Positions 18,239 through 25,962 are shown, numbered from the stretch's first letter. The stretch: DNA of 64,000 nucleotides from Rhodococcus triatomae (GCF_014217785.1 NZ_CP048814.1:2852001-2916000), one strand, 5' to 3'. Program-made: numbers and translations. Notes: generated from the sequence alone by a model not told the origin.

Positions 18239-18822
18239 CAGTGACGCGAACGATCGGTGCGGCCGCGATAGTAGTTGCGGTGGCTGCGTCGGTTGCCGGG
18301 TGCAGCGGCGATGACGACACCGGCGAGGTATCGGCAACGGGGCAGGCGCCGACGTCGGAGGTGCGGGAGCCTCGGTTCACCGATCAGTCGGCGCGTCCGG
18401 ACGTGATCTTCGATCCATGCCTGGACATCCCGGACGAGGCACTGGTCGAGGCAGGATTGGATCCATCGACGAAGGCGTACGAAGACTACCCGGGGCCTGA
18501 TCGGACCTTCCTGATCTGCGCTTTTGTGTCCCCGGCAGCGGATGTATACGTAAATATCGCGTCGTCGAACTCGACGTTCGACGAGTACGTGGCAAAGGAA
18601 GCCGGGAACGATCTCCGTGAATATGAGCTCGACGGTCGGCGGGCGGTCGATCTTCGAATGCGCTCTTCGGGGATCAACTGCACACTTACCGTGGAGATCG
18701 GTATCGGCATTTTCGCCCTCACCCGAGACCTGTTCGAACGTGACATGACCCGCGAGCAGTGGTGTGACGGTATGGACGATATAGCACGGGTTTTCTTGAA
18801 CTATCTGCCTGAGGGGGCGTGA
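18235..18822 (+). CDS. DUF3558-type lipoprotein, copy A
   Basis: A 195-residue lipoprotein with lipobox VAGC (Cys23), so it is anchored on the outer face of the cytoplasmic membrane. The mature part contains FDPCLDIPDEALVEAGLDP and a late Cys in EQWCDGMDDIAR, which is the pattern of the actinobacterial DUF3558 family (conserved cysteines, sensor-like fold, function unknown). DUF3558 lipoproteins often accompany WXG-like genes in Rhodococcus and Nocardia. The GTG start overlaps the preceding stop, so the two are co-translated. The paralogue at 21871 differs mainly around residues 98-112 and 136-150. Confidence 0.75.
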   Translation: MTVTRTIGAAAIVVAVAASVAGCSGDDDTGEVSATGQAPTSEVREPRFTDQSARPDVIFDPCLDIPDEALVEAGLDPSTKAYEDYPGPDRTFLICAFVSPAADVYVNIASSNSTFDEYVAKEAGNDLREYELDGRRAVDLRMRSSGINCTLTVEIGIGIFALTRDLFERDMTREQWCDGMDDIARVFLNYLPEGA

Positions 18823-18855
18823 GTATGCCTCTCCGACGTGGTGGGCCGGATCGAG

Positions 18856-19785
18856 TCACGTGCTCGACCGCTCTGCTTCCCCGGCCTCACGCTTCAGCCG
18901 TTTCGCTGCCGCCCACCGTTCTCGCAGAGGTGGTGGAGTGAGTAGCAGCCGGGCTTCCGGGGTGGCGAGAAGGTGCCGCCGCTCTGGATTGGCGTGCACG
19001 TCCTCGATCAGAGCGAGAAGCGTATTGGGTTCTGCTACGAGGTCGTTCAAGAGTAGCGTGAGGCGGCCGTCCCCGTCGTAATGTGGACGATCAGATATTT
19101 CCAGGTTGTGGTGGAGGTTGATGATCGGCATGTTCCGGGAATATCCACGACTCATGACGTCTGGTTCGACTCGATCAATGGAATCCCAAGGGATGGACGT
19201 GTCGTATCCCTTCGAGAAAATGGGCACCCGCGGCCGGTGGATACGTCTAATTCCTTCCGGGATCAGTATCACCTGTGACCAGGACAGGAAAGGGGTGAGC
19301 AGCACCAGCATGACCACGGCTCCCGCCCCCAGTATGCCGAGCACGGTCGCCCCGACGTCGGGATCGCGACTGTTGGCAATCAACGTGTCGTTCCCGACGA
19401 CGTGCCACAATAGCGACGCTGCCAGGCCGTATACAGCGGCACCGGCGAGCATGAAGATCAGCCACGCATGGCGAAGGGTGACGCTCGGTACCACGACTCC
19501 CCGGCCCTGTGCCTGAGCGGTCGCTTCCCGAATTCTCGGCGAAAGATTCCGATGAGCGGCAACCTTTCCTGTTGTTCCGATCAGCCCTGAGATGAGAATG
19601 GCCAGCGCGCCCAGTGAACCCGAGACGACACCGGATTCTCCCTCGAGAATACCGCGAAAGATCATTTCGGATGTAAATGGAATGAGCGCGCCGAGCAGTG
19701 CCAGGAGAATAATCCAGGAGATTCTCAGCGGTTGTGGCCAGAAATGCTGGACAGCTACACGTTCTTCGTTCGATGGGGATCTCAT
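18856..19785 (-). CDS. Membrane protein with PH-like domain, paralogue 2 (orphan)
   Basis: A 309-residue integral membrane protein with the same layout as the one at 15417. Hydrophobic helices occur near residues 20-40, 55-72, 105-130 and 150-172, followed by a cytosolic domain with VILIPEGIRRIHRPR and a C-terminus (RLLLTPPPLRERWAAAKR) almost identical to paralogue 1. The membrane parts share little sequence with paralogue 1. Its ATG overlaps the stop of a truncated espC-like ORF (ATGA), because the glycine-zipper gene that lies in this position in copy A is missing. This leaves a candidate orphan immunity gene. Its promoter may be affected by the insertion sequence at 19953. Confidence 0.7.
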   Translation of the reverse strand: MRSPSNEERVAVQHFWPQPLRISWIILLALLGALIPFTSEMIFRGILEGESGVVSGSLGALAILISGLIGTTGKVAAHRNLSPRIREATAQAQGRGVVVPSVTLRHAWLIFMLAGAAVYGLAASLLWHVVGNDTLIANSRDPDVGATVLGILGAGAVVMLVLLTPFLSWSQVILIPEGIRRIHRPRVPIFSKGYDTSIPWDSIDRVEPDVMSRGYSRNMPIINLHHNLEISDRPHYDGDGRLTLLLNDLVAEPNTLLALIEDVHANPERRHLLATPEARLLLTPPPLRERWAAAKRLKREAGEAERSST

Positions 19786-19901
19786 TGGCCCCCGTCCTGC
19801 GAGATCGCGAATGACGTGCTCACGTCAGTGTTCGAGAGCGTTTCCGCTGCTCCGTACACCGAGTTCGAGAAGCGCCGCAGCGCGTCCGGATCAACGTCCA
19901 C
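19782..19901 (-). pseudogene. Truncated EspC-like ORF (39 codons) from block duplication
   Basis: The GTG-initiated frame reproduces the first 36 residues of the EspC-like protein at 17353 (VDPDALRRFSNSVYGAAETL and onward to ATSFAI-like SISQD end). It then changes to GGQ and stops. The rest of espC and the whole glycine-zipper gene are deleted. Its TGA overlaps the ATG of the membrane-protein gene, so it could now act as a leader ORF for that gene. Whether the peptide is made is unknown. Confidence 0.75.
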
Positions 19902-19942
19902 GAGTCCCCCTTATGGTCCAGATCCTCGACCTATTGCTCTGT

Positions 19943-19952
19943 GCCGACGGCC
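19943..19952. repeat. 10-bp target-site duplication, left copy
   Basis: GCCGACGGCC directly precedes the left terminal repeat of the insertion sequence and recurs right after the right end at 21324-21333. The uninterrupted sequence in copy A carries it once (about 17687-17696). A 10-bp duplication fits the 8-10 bp range of ISAs1-type elements. Confidence 0.95.
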
Positions 19953-19973
19953 CAGGGCTCCGTAGTTGTTGAG
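19953..19973 (+). repeat. Left terminal inverted repeat of the IS
   Basis: 21 bp beginning CAGGGCTCC, perfectly complementary to 21303-21323. Identity stops at the next base, which defines the repeat length. Confidence 0.95.
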
Positions 19974-19996
19974 GCCCAGGGCCGCGACCTGCGGGT

Positions 19997-21178
19997 TCAG
20001 GATCTCAAGACCAGGTCGACAGCACGATGCGGGTTTACCGCGACACGTCGGCAGGCCTGGGCGATATTCGACTGCCCCGCCCGTCGATGAAGGCTGATCG
20101 CTGTATTCCGCAGCGTCGCCATCACCTGCGGTCCGTGACCGGCACGGACCGTGGAGCGGTCTTCGTCGAACGTCACGTCCCGTACCCAATGGACCCTGTT
20201 CTCGATCGACCAATGCCCGCGGATCCACCTCGCGAGCAGCTTCGGTGGCGCCTGCTCACAGGGCAACGAGCAGATCGCGTACACAACCTCGATGCTCCAC
20301 CGGTCGGCACCGATCCGGCGGCGACGGCGAGTGATCTCGATCACCTGCTGCGCGTACGGGAATCGAAGACCACGGGTGACGGTGACGATCTTGTAGATCC
20401 GCGCCTCCTCACGACCGTGACCACGTTCGAGCGGGTCGGACCACACCACCGGCACCTGCTCCCACGGCAGCTCCCGGATCCGGGCGAGCAGCCCAGGCTG
20501 GTTCGCCTTGACAACCATCACGTACTCGGCCCGACACCGCTCACGCAGACACCGGGCAGTGGCCTTCTGCGTGTGCATGGCATCGACGGTGACGACCGCA
20601 CCGACCAGGTCGATTCCTCGCAGCAACCTTCGGACAGCGGATATCTCGTTGGACTTGTCCGCGGTGCGGCACTGCCCGAGTACCACACCACCGGTATGGG
20701 TGACCGCCGAAACCAGGTGCGGGGCCGACTCCTCGCCGGCTCGTGCACCGCGGACAGTTTTACCGTCGACAGCCACTGCCACCCGCTCGCCGCCGCTGTC
20801 ATTATCGCCGGCATCGGACAGGTAGCGGCCCAGCACCAGATCCAACCCATCCCCCTCGACCCGTCCGAGGACCTGCCGGATCGTGGCCTCGCTCGGCACA
20901 CGGAACCGGATACCCAAGCGCACCAACACCTCCCGCGGAGCAGCTACGGCCCAATCCGCGATACTCGAATACGACCGAGCGCCCGCGGCAACCGCACACA
21001 GGGCAATCGCGATCAACGAGGGCAGCGAGTACCGGCGACCGCGACGATCCCGCGGATCGGGCACCACTTCGAGTGCAGTCATCAACCGCGGCACCTGCTT
21101 CTCGTCGACGACACCACCGACAAACCGGGTCAGCTGGTCAAGGCATGGGTCGATCGGGGACACTGTCCCGGCGGGCAT
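19997..21178 (-). CDS. ISAs1-family DDE transposase
   Basis: A 393-residue transposase with the ISAs1/DDE_Tnp_1-like order. An N-terminal domain with VPDPRDRRGRRYSLPSLI is followed by the first acidic motif VAVDGKTVRGAR, the second in VTVDAMHTQ and the C-terminal signature IRGHWSIENRVHWVRDVTF with the catalytic glutamate. The protein has full length and no frameshift. ATG at 21178 is chosen because AAGGAG lies 8 nt upstream; the frame is open further upstream but without support. It catalyses transposition of the surrounding element. Confidence 0.93.
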   Translation of the reverse strand: MPAGTVSPIDPCLDQLTRFVGGVVDEKQVPRLMTALEVVPDPRDRRGRRYSLPSLIAIALCAVAAGARSYSSIADWAVAAPREVLVRLGIRFRVPSEATIRQVLGRVEGDGLDLVLGRYLSDAGDNDSGGERVAVAVDGKTVRGARAGEESAPHLVSAVTHTGGVVLGQCRTADKSNEISAVRRLLRGIDLVGAVVTVDAMHTQKATARCLRERCRAEYVMVVKANQPGLLARIRELPWEQVPVVWSDPLERGHGREEARIYKIVTVTRGLRFPYAQQVIEITRRRRRIGADRWSIEVVYAICSLPCEQAPPKLLARWIRGHWSIENRVHWVRDVTFDEDRSTVRAGHGPQVMATLRNTAISLHRRAGQSNIAQACRRVAVNPHRAVDLVLRS

Positions 21179-21302
21179 GGGTGACTCCTTGTGGACGATC
21201 TGGATGCGTAAGACACACCCATGATCGGCCCCTGTCCCCATGCCCGCTCCACCGCCCCCACACGCTCCAACGAACCCAAACCACCAGGCCACAGCTCCGC
21301 TA

Positions 21303-21333
21303 CTCAACAACTACGGAGCCCTGGCCGACGGCC
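21303..21333 (-). repeat. Right terminal inverted repeat and right target-site duplication
   Basis: 21303-21323 is the reverse complement of the left end. 21324-21333 (GCCGACGGCC) is the second copy of the 10-bp target duplication. After it the sequence of copy A resumes without loss. Confidence 0.95.
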
Positions 21334-21532
21334 CCCTGTCGAGGTCACAAGGTAACACCTGCGTTCGATTCGGACTGCTGGTCAGCAGGGTGTCTTCGGA
21401 GGATGCCTGCGTGTATCTCCTGTTCAGGTGTGTTGTGGAGATCAGGGGCACGTCCGATCGGGTGTCCTGGTCGTGTTCGGCTAGCATGTCCGGCATACAT
21501 CGCGAGCGAGACGAGCTGTGGGGGGATCAACC

Positions 21533-21874
21533 GTGAGTGAGCAGAAGCCGTTGCGCCTCGATGAGGGGGCGATCGAGGAACTCGTCGGGATGTGTGACGC
21601 CATCCTGACGAACGTGCGTACGGCGAAGGGACAGGCCAGGATCCTCAACTTGGCGGGCGGGTTCGGTGGCTTCGACTCGGCCAAACAACTCGAGGCCGGC
21701 TATAAGCGCAAGGCTGTCGACGGCGAGGACTCCGTCCAGGCCAGGCTGACCGAGTTCGAAGAAGCGATCATCGCGATGCGGGAGGCGTTCGAGGCGGGTG
21801 GCGATGCCTACGCGGATCAGGAGAGTGTCGTGATGCAGAAGATTGCGTTGATCGCCGGGGAGATTTCGTCGTGA
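21533..21874 (+). CDS. Small helical WXG-like protein, copy B
   Basis: A 113-residue paralogue of the protein at 17897, starting at GTG after the same G-rich ribosome-binding site. The first 26 and last 25 residues are the same or nearly so. Differences cluster at ILTNVRTAKGQARILNLAGG and KRKAVDGEDSVQARLTEFEE. Substitutions are mostly conservative and the frame is intact, so the gene is probably under selection. Its promoter now begins downstream of the right IS end, about 200 bp upstream, and the bidirectional link to the espC-like gene is broken. It overlaps the lipoprotein gene by 4 bp. Confidence 0.65.
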   Translation: MSEQKPLRLDEGAIEELVGMCDAILTNVRTAKGQARILNLAGGFGGFDSAKQLEAGYKRKAVDGEDSVQARLTEFEEAIIAMREAFEAGGDAYADQESVVMQKIALIAGEISS

Positions 21875-22458
21875 CAGTGACGCGAACGATCGGTGCGGCC
21901 GCGATAGTAGTTGCGGTGGCTGCGTCGGTTGCCGGGTGCAGTGGCGATGACGACACCGGCGAGGTATCGGCGACGGGGCAGGCGCCGACGTCGGAGGTGC
22001 GGGAGCCTCGGTTCACCGATCAGTCGGCGCGTCCGGACGTGATCTTCGATCCATGCCTGGACATCCCGGACGAGGCACTGGTCGAGGCAGGACTGGATCC
22101 ATCGACGAAGGCGTACGAAGACTACCCGGGGCCTGATCGGACCTTTCTGATCTGTGCATTCATGTCCCCACCAGCGGACGCATACGTGGGCATCGCGTCC
22201 TCGAACTCGACGTATGACGAGTATGTGGCAAAGGAAGCCGGGAACGATCTGCGCGAATATGAGCTCGACGGCCGGCGTGCGGTCGATCTTCGGTCGGGGA
22301 CTTCCGGGATCAACTGCACACTTACTGTGGAGATCGGTATCGGCATACTTGGCCTCACCCGAGACCTCTTCGAACGTGACATGACCCGCGAGCAGTGGTG
22401 TGACGGTATGGACGATATAGCACGGATTTTCCTGAACTATCTGCCTGAGGGGGCGTAG
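21871..22458 (+). CDS. DUF3558-type lipoprotein, copy B
   Basis: A 195-residue paralogue of the lipoprotein at 18235 with the same lipobox VAGC and conserved cysteines. Differences concentrate at MSPPADAYVGIASSNSTYDE and in the stretch RSGTSGINCTLTVEIGIGIL. The copy ends three bases before the ATG of the PPE-like gene, so in this copy the lipoprotein is operonic with a large ESX-type protein. Function of DUF3558 proteins is unknown. The paired changes in copy A and B of both the small protein and the lipoprotein hint that the two interact. Confidence 0.75.
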   Translation: MTVTRTIGAAAIVVAVAASVAGCSGDDDTGEVSATGQAPTSEVREPRFTDQSARPDVIFDPCLDIPDEALVEAGLDPSTKAYEDYPGPDRTFLICAFMSPPADAYVGIASSNSTYDEYVAKEAGNDLREYELDGRRAVDLRSGTSGINCTLTVEIGIGILGLTRDLFERDMTREQWCDGMDDIARIFLNYLPEGA

Positions 22459-22461
22459 GCG

Positions 22462-23889
22462 ATGTCCGATCTCGAAGACTTCCTTTTGGGAAATCCTTCC
22501 GTGACGGCGACACCACCGTCCGAGGCGCCGTTCCCATTGCCGTTGTTGACGCCGTCGGTAGCGCCGAGTGCGCCTTCCCCCGCGACGGCGAGTACCGGGG
22601 GAGCGAGCACCCTCCTCACGCAACTTCTCGCGAGTATGGGAATTGCGCCGAACTCCGACGCCGCGGACCGGTTGGCGGAGGAACTCGGACTCGAGCCGGA
22701 CCCGCCGTATATCGGGACGATGGAGAATTTCCACGGCATGTCCCACGCTGACATGTACTCCAGGACGCAGGAGATCGATCCGGGGAGGATCGGCAGCCTC
22801 GCGGGAGGCTTCGGACGAGTCGGAGAGACGCTCGAGATCGAATCCATGCTGGATGATCTGCGTGGGCGCATCACAGAACTTTGGGGAGGCGCCGCAGCGG
22901 ACAGCGCCGCCGCCGCTGCGGGACGTCTCGCCGCGCCGGGTGGTCAGTTCGAGGGCGCCCTCGACGTGATTTCGCAGAAGCTCAATGCGTTACAGATGTC
23001 GGCGAGCACGGTCAAGATGTCGGTCCCGCCGCCCGTGATGGCTACTCCACTCACGATCCTGTCGGCGCCCGCCGCGATGGATCTGGTGGAGCAGCAGCGT
23101 GAGGCACAGCGCATCGCAGCCGACAAGCTGACCAGTCTCTACGCCCCCAGTTACACGTCGGCGGGAACGAACGTGCCCGGTCTGCCCAAGCCGGACGGCC
23201 CGAACGGTGGCGGCGCCGGTGGTGGCTTCGGGTACGGCGGCGGATCGGGCGGGGGAAGTGGCGCCGGCACCGGCGGCGGGGGCGGATCCGCAACGGGAGC
23301 ATCAGGCGGTGTCCCCGGCGCGGAAGACGCGGCGAACACACAGGCTGCGGGGGTCGACGCTCTCGCCGGGCAGGGTGCCGGTGGCCAGCAAGGTGGCGCT
23401 GGAAGCGGTATGGGCTCGGCGGCTTCCACGTCGGCGGCATCCGCGCAGAACGGTCTCGGGGCAGGCGCGGGAGCCGGTTCGGGCACGGGCACCGGGGCCA
23501 GCGGCGTCTACGGCGCCGGTGCCGGTGGACGCGGTTCGAGTGGCGGCGGCGGAATCGGTGGTGGCGCCGGAGGCGGCGCGGCCCGTCGTCGGGACGACCA
23601 GCGGGGCGAGAACCAGGGCGGCGCGATGGTGCCCGGGGCCATCCCGCCCGGTGCCGGAGCGGGCGCAGGTGCCGGGGCGGCAGCCGCGGCGGGTGCGGCG
23701 GCGGCGAAGCCGTCGATGGGCCGTCCGGGGATGGGCATGGGTATGCCGATGGGCATGGGCGCCATGGGAGGCGGTGCCCGCGACGACGACAAGGAACACA
23801 AGACTCCGAGCTACCTGGTCAACATGGAGAACGGGAACGAGTTGATCGGGGACCTCGATCCGGTGGCTCCCCCGGTTATCGGCGCCTGA
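22462..23889 (+). CDS. PPE-like ESX protein with long glycine-rich region
   Basis: A 475-residue protein. After a Pro/Ser/Thr-rich N-terminus (to about residue 45), residues 85-210 form a helical domain with NFHGMSHADMYSRTQEI and the WxG turn TELWGGAAADSAAAAAGRL, as in non-mycobacterial PPE-like ESX proteins. Residues about 250-420 are Gly/Ala/Ser-rich with many GGG and GAGAGA runs. The C-terminus is KTPSYLVNMENGNELIGDL followed by APPVIGA, a tail typical of Rhodococcus/Nocardia PPE-like proteins. It is a likely client of the EspG at 14005. It starts 3 bp after the lipoprotein gene. Role outside the cell is unknown. Confidence 0.75.
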   Translation: MSDLEDFLLGNPSVTATPPSEAPFPLPLLTPSVAPSAPSPATASTGGASTLLTQLLASMGIAPNSDAADRLAEELGLEPDPPYIGTMENFHGMSHADMYSRTQEIDPGRIGSLAGGFGRVGETLEIESMLDDLRGRITELWGGAAADSAAAAAGRLAAPGGQFEGALDVISQKLNALQMSASTVKMSVPPPVMATPLTILSAPAAMDLVEQQREAQRIAADKLTSLYAPSYTSAGTNVPGLPKPDGPNGGGAGGGFGYGGGSGGGSGAGTGGGGGSATGASGGVPGAEDAANTQAAGVDALAGQGAGGQQGGAGSGMGSAASTSAASAQNGLGAGAGAGSGTGTGASGVYGAGAGGRGSSGGGGIGGGAGGGAARRRDDQRGENQGGAMVPGAIPPGAGAGAGAGAAAAAGAAAAKPSMGRPGMGMGMPMGMGAMGGGARDDDKEHKTPSYLVNMENGNELIGDLDPVAPPVIGA

Positions 23890-24020
23890 CCCGAAAGCCC
23901 CGCCGGATCCTCGCTGTCAGGGCACCGGAAACGTCTCTGCGGCGTGATCGTGCCCAGCCAGCACCCCACCTCCCGTGGAAGGATGGTCGGACAGCCACGA
24001 CCCCGGATCGGGAGTGCACG

Positions 24021-25385
24021 ATGACCGAGAACGCCGGCAAGAATCTCCGTAAGACGCTGCCGCGGCGCGAGCTGGCGACGCTGCGTCTCCCGGATCGCGA
24101 CCCGCTCGCGATCCTCGAGGATCAGCATCGGACCAGGCTGGCCGACCTCATCGGAGTCCGTGTCGGCAGGATGCTCGACTCCCCTTTCGCGTACTACCGT
24201 GGCACCGCTGCCGTCATGGCCGCAGACCTTGCCGTGGAACCGGTTTCGGGACCACGGGTCGTGTCGTGCGGAGACGCACACATCAGCAATTTCGGGTTCT
24301 TCGCCTCACCGGAGCGCACGCTCCTGTTCGACCTGAACGATTTCGACGAGGCGGGAGTAGCCTCGTGGGAATGGGACGTCAAGCGGCTCGCCGCCAGCGT
24401 GTACATCGGCGGACGCGATCTCGGTCTGTCCGAGGACGAGTGCCGGGCCGCGACAGTGACCGCGGTGCAGTCGTATGTGACGACACTCGTCGAGCTGGTG
24501 CAGCTCAGTCCTTTCGAACGGTATTTCGTCCGGGTCTCGTCGGATGACCTCGAAGCGGCATTGACGGGTGCGTCGCGGCGAATCACGCGAAAGGTGACGA
24601 CGAAGGCCCGCACCCGCACGTCGGAGCAGGTGCTCGCCAAGATCACCACTCGCGGTGACGACGGACAGCTGCGGATCGTGGACCAGGCACCCGTGACGCG
24701 CCACGTGGAGCACGCCAGCGCGGCCGAGATCGAGGCGCTGTACGCGCAGTACCGCGGGACACTGCGCGAAGACAGTGCCTTCCTACTGTCGCAGTACCGG
24801 CCCACGGACGTGGTGCTGCGCGTCGTGGGTGTGGGGAGTGTCGGAACTCGCTGCTACGTGCTGGCACTGGAGGGTCCGGACGGGGACGCGGTGTTCCTCC
24901 AGGCAAAGGAGGCGCAACCGTCCGTGCTCACGACGTACGGCGGCATGCCGGCGACCATCCCGGGCAGCACGGACGCATCGGATTTCGCGGAGGGCCGACG
25001 TGTGGTGGCCGGCCAACGCATCCTGCAGGCCCAGTCGGATCCGTTTCTCGGGCACATCGTGGGCTTCGCCGGGGATCGGGGCCGGGACGTCCGCGTCGAC
25101 TACTACTGGCGGCAGTTCCGTGACATGAAAGGCTCCGTCGAGCTGTCCCGTCTGCCGTCTGCGCAGTTCGTCGAGTACGGACAGGTGTGTGGGAAGCTAC
25201 TGGCCCGCGCTCACAGCCAGTCGCCCGCTGCGCCCACGGTGGCGGGTTACGCCGGTTCCGGGGACCGGGTTCCGCTGGCCCTCGCGGACTGGTCTGCCGC
25301 CTATGCCGATGTGGTCGAGGCGGATTTCGCGGCACTGGAACGGGCCGCAGAGGCCGGGCGGCTTCCTGTCGAGCGTGGTGTCTGA
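24021..25385 (+). CDS. DUF2252-family protein
   Basis: A 454-residue cytosolic protein of the DUF2252 family, recognisable by RMLDSPFAYYRGTAAVMAAD, VVSCGDAHISNFGFF and LFDLNDFDEA. It also has FLQAKEAQPSVL and a C-terminal DYYWRQFRDMKGS. The GDxHxxNFG and DxNDFDE motifs resemble the catalytic and metal-binding motifs of aminoglycoside-phosphotransferase-like kinases, so a small-molecule kinase activity is plausible, but no substrate is known for the family. The gene stands alone, about 130 bp after the PPE-like gene, with its own ribosome-binding site. It does not appear to belong to the ESX island. Confidence 0.8.
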   Translation: MTENAGKNLRKTLPRRELATLRLPDRDPLAILEDQHRTRLADLIGVRVGRMLDSPFAYYRGTAAVMAADLAVEPVSGPRVVSCGDAHISNFGFFASPERTLLFDLNDFDEAGVASWEWDVKRLAASVYIGGRDLGLSEDECRAATVTAVQSYVTTLVELVQLSPFERYFVRVSSDDLEAALTGASRRITRKVTTKARTRTSEQVLAKITTRGDDGQLRIVDQAPVTRHVEHASAAEIEALYAQYRGTLREDSAFLLSQYRPTDVVLRVVGVGSVGTRCYVLALEGPDGDAVFLQAKEAQPSVLTTYGGMPATIPGSTDASDFAEGRRVVAGQRILQAQSDPFLGHIVGFAGDRGRDVRVDYYWRQFRDMKGSVELSRLPSAQFVEYGQVCGKLLARAHSQSPAAPTVAGYAGSGDRVPLALADWSAAYADVVEADFAALERAAEAGRLPVERGV

Positions 25386-25443
25386 GCAACCGGCGTCAGC
25401 GTCAGGTGACGACGGTCCGCCGATCGCGCCCGGTGGAGACGAT

Positions 25444-25962
25444 CTACCCGCGCACCGCGCGCGTGAGCGTCCCCAACAGCTCCGCGATCTCCGAACCGAT
25501 CGTCAGGTAGGTCTCCTCGTCCTTGCCGATCGGGTCCGAAACATCTTCCGGGTCACCGGTGTTGCGGTGGTCCCGGCGGGCTTCCGCGAGCTGGGCGACG
25601 GTGGTCGCGCCCACTGCATCGGTGAGGCGCACCGCCTCCTTGAGCGTGAACGTCTTCGGGAACTGCGACGGGGCGACGGACAGGACCGCCTCCCGGTGCT
25701 GCTCGGACATCGTCAGCACCAGATCCGCCGCAGAGGCGATCTCCGGGGTGAGCATCCGGGCGGTGAACCCGTCCGGATCGCCGCCGAGCCCCTCGAGGAC
25801 CTTGGCCGCCGTCGGTTCCATCTCCTGCCCTGCAACAGCGTGGGTGCCCGCACTCTCCACAGTCAGGTCGTCGATGCCCAGTTCCTCGGCATACGCGACG
25901 GCCAACCGTTCCGCCGTGGCGGAGCGGCAGATGTTTCCGGTGCAGACGAAGAGAACATGCAT
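25444..25962 (-). CDS. Low-molecular-weight protein tyrosine phosphatase
   Basis: A 172-residue cytosolic phosphatase with the N-terminal P-loop VCTGNICRS (Cys7-x5-Arg13, nucleophile and phosphate-binding arginine) and a C-terminal aspartate motif VSDPIGKDEETY, which carries the general acid. It resembles Wzb/Etp-type phosphatases of capsule and exopolysaccharide systems. It is divergent from ugd, which makes UDP-glucuronate, and such phosphatases commonly control UDP-glucose dehydrogenases or polymer export. An alternative ATG four codons upstream (25974) exists; the start nearer the conserved VLFVCTGN strand is preferred. Arsenate reductase activity is a less likely alternative. Confidence 0.85.
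   Translation of the reverse strand: MHVLFVCTGNICRSATAERLAVAYAEELGIDDLTVESAGTHAVAGQEMEPTAAKVLEGLGGDPDGFTARMLTPEIASAADLVLTMSEQHREAVLSVAPSQFPKTFTLKEAVRLTDAVGATTVAQLAEARRDHRNTGDPEDVSDPIGKDEETYLTIGSEIAELLGTLTRAVRG

Larger units (their letters stand above)
17538..18820. repeat. Tandem-duplicated ESX segment, copy A
   Basis: This segment holds the 5' end of the espC-like gene, the divergent promoter, the 113-aa gene and the lipoprotein gene. It is repeated at 19793-22456. Outside the insertion sequence the copies are nearly identical over the intergenic region and gene starts and diverge in the middle parts of both genes. The match begins at CGTCCTG and ends at the last bases of the lipoprotein gene (GGGGGCGT). 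Confidence 0.9.
19953..21323. mobile_element. ISAs1-family insertion sequence, complete
   Basis: A 1371-bp element bounded by 21-bp perfect terminal inverted repeats (19953-19973 and 21303-21323, starting CAGGGCTCCGTAG) and flanked by a 10-bp direct repeat. It encodes one intact transposase on the minus strand. Comparison with the empty site in copy A at about 17685-17700 proves insertion into the duplicated divergent promoter region. The intact frame, perfect ends and exact target duplication indicate a recent and probably still mobile copy. Confidence 0.95.
19793..22456. repeat. Tandem-duplicated ESX segment, copy B (interrupted by IS)
   Basis: Second copy of 17538-18820. It contains the truncated espC-like ORF, the divergent promoter region split by the insertion sequence 19953-21323, the 113-aa gene and the lipoprotein gene. 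The divergence of gene middles against near-identical ends suggests an old duplication with later exchange or selection, not a fresh assembly artefact. Confidence 0.9.

Noticed and set aside
23200..23720. Repeat-rich DNA as a possible non-coding repeat array
   Set aside because: The plus-strand frame is continuous and encodes the Gly/Ala-rich region of the PPE-like protein with a conserved C-terminus after it.
14005..23889. A complete ESX secretion system
   Set aside because: No EccA-EccE, mycosin or canonical esxA/esxB pair is present. Only accessory and cargo-type genes were found, so it is described as an orphan island.
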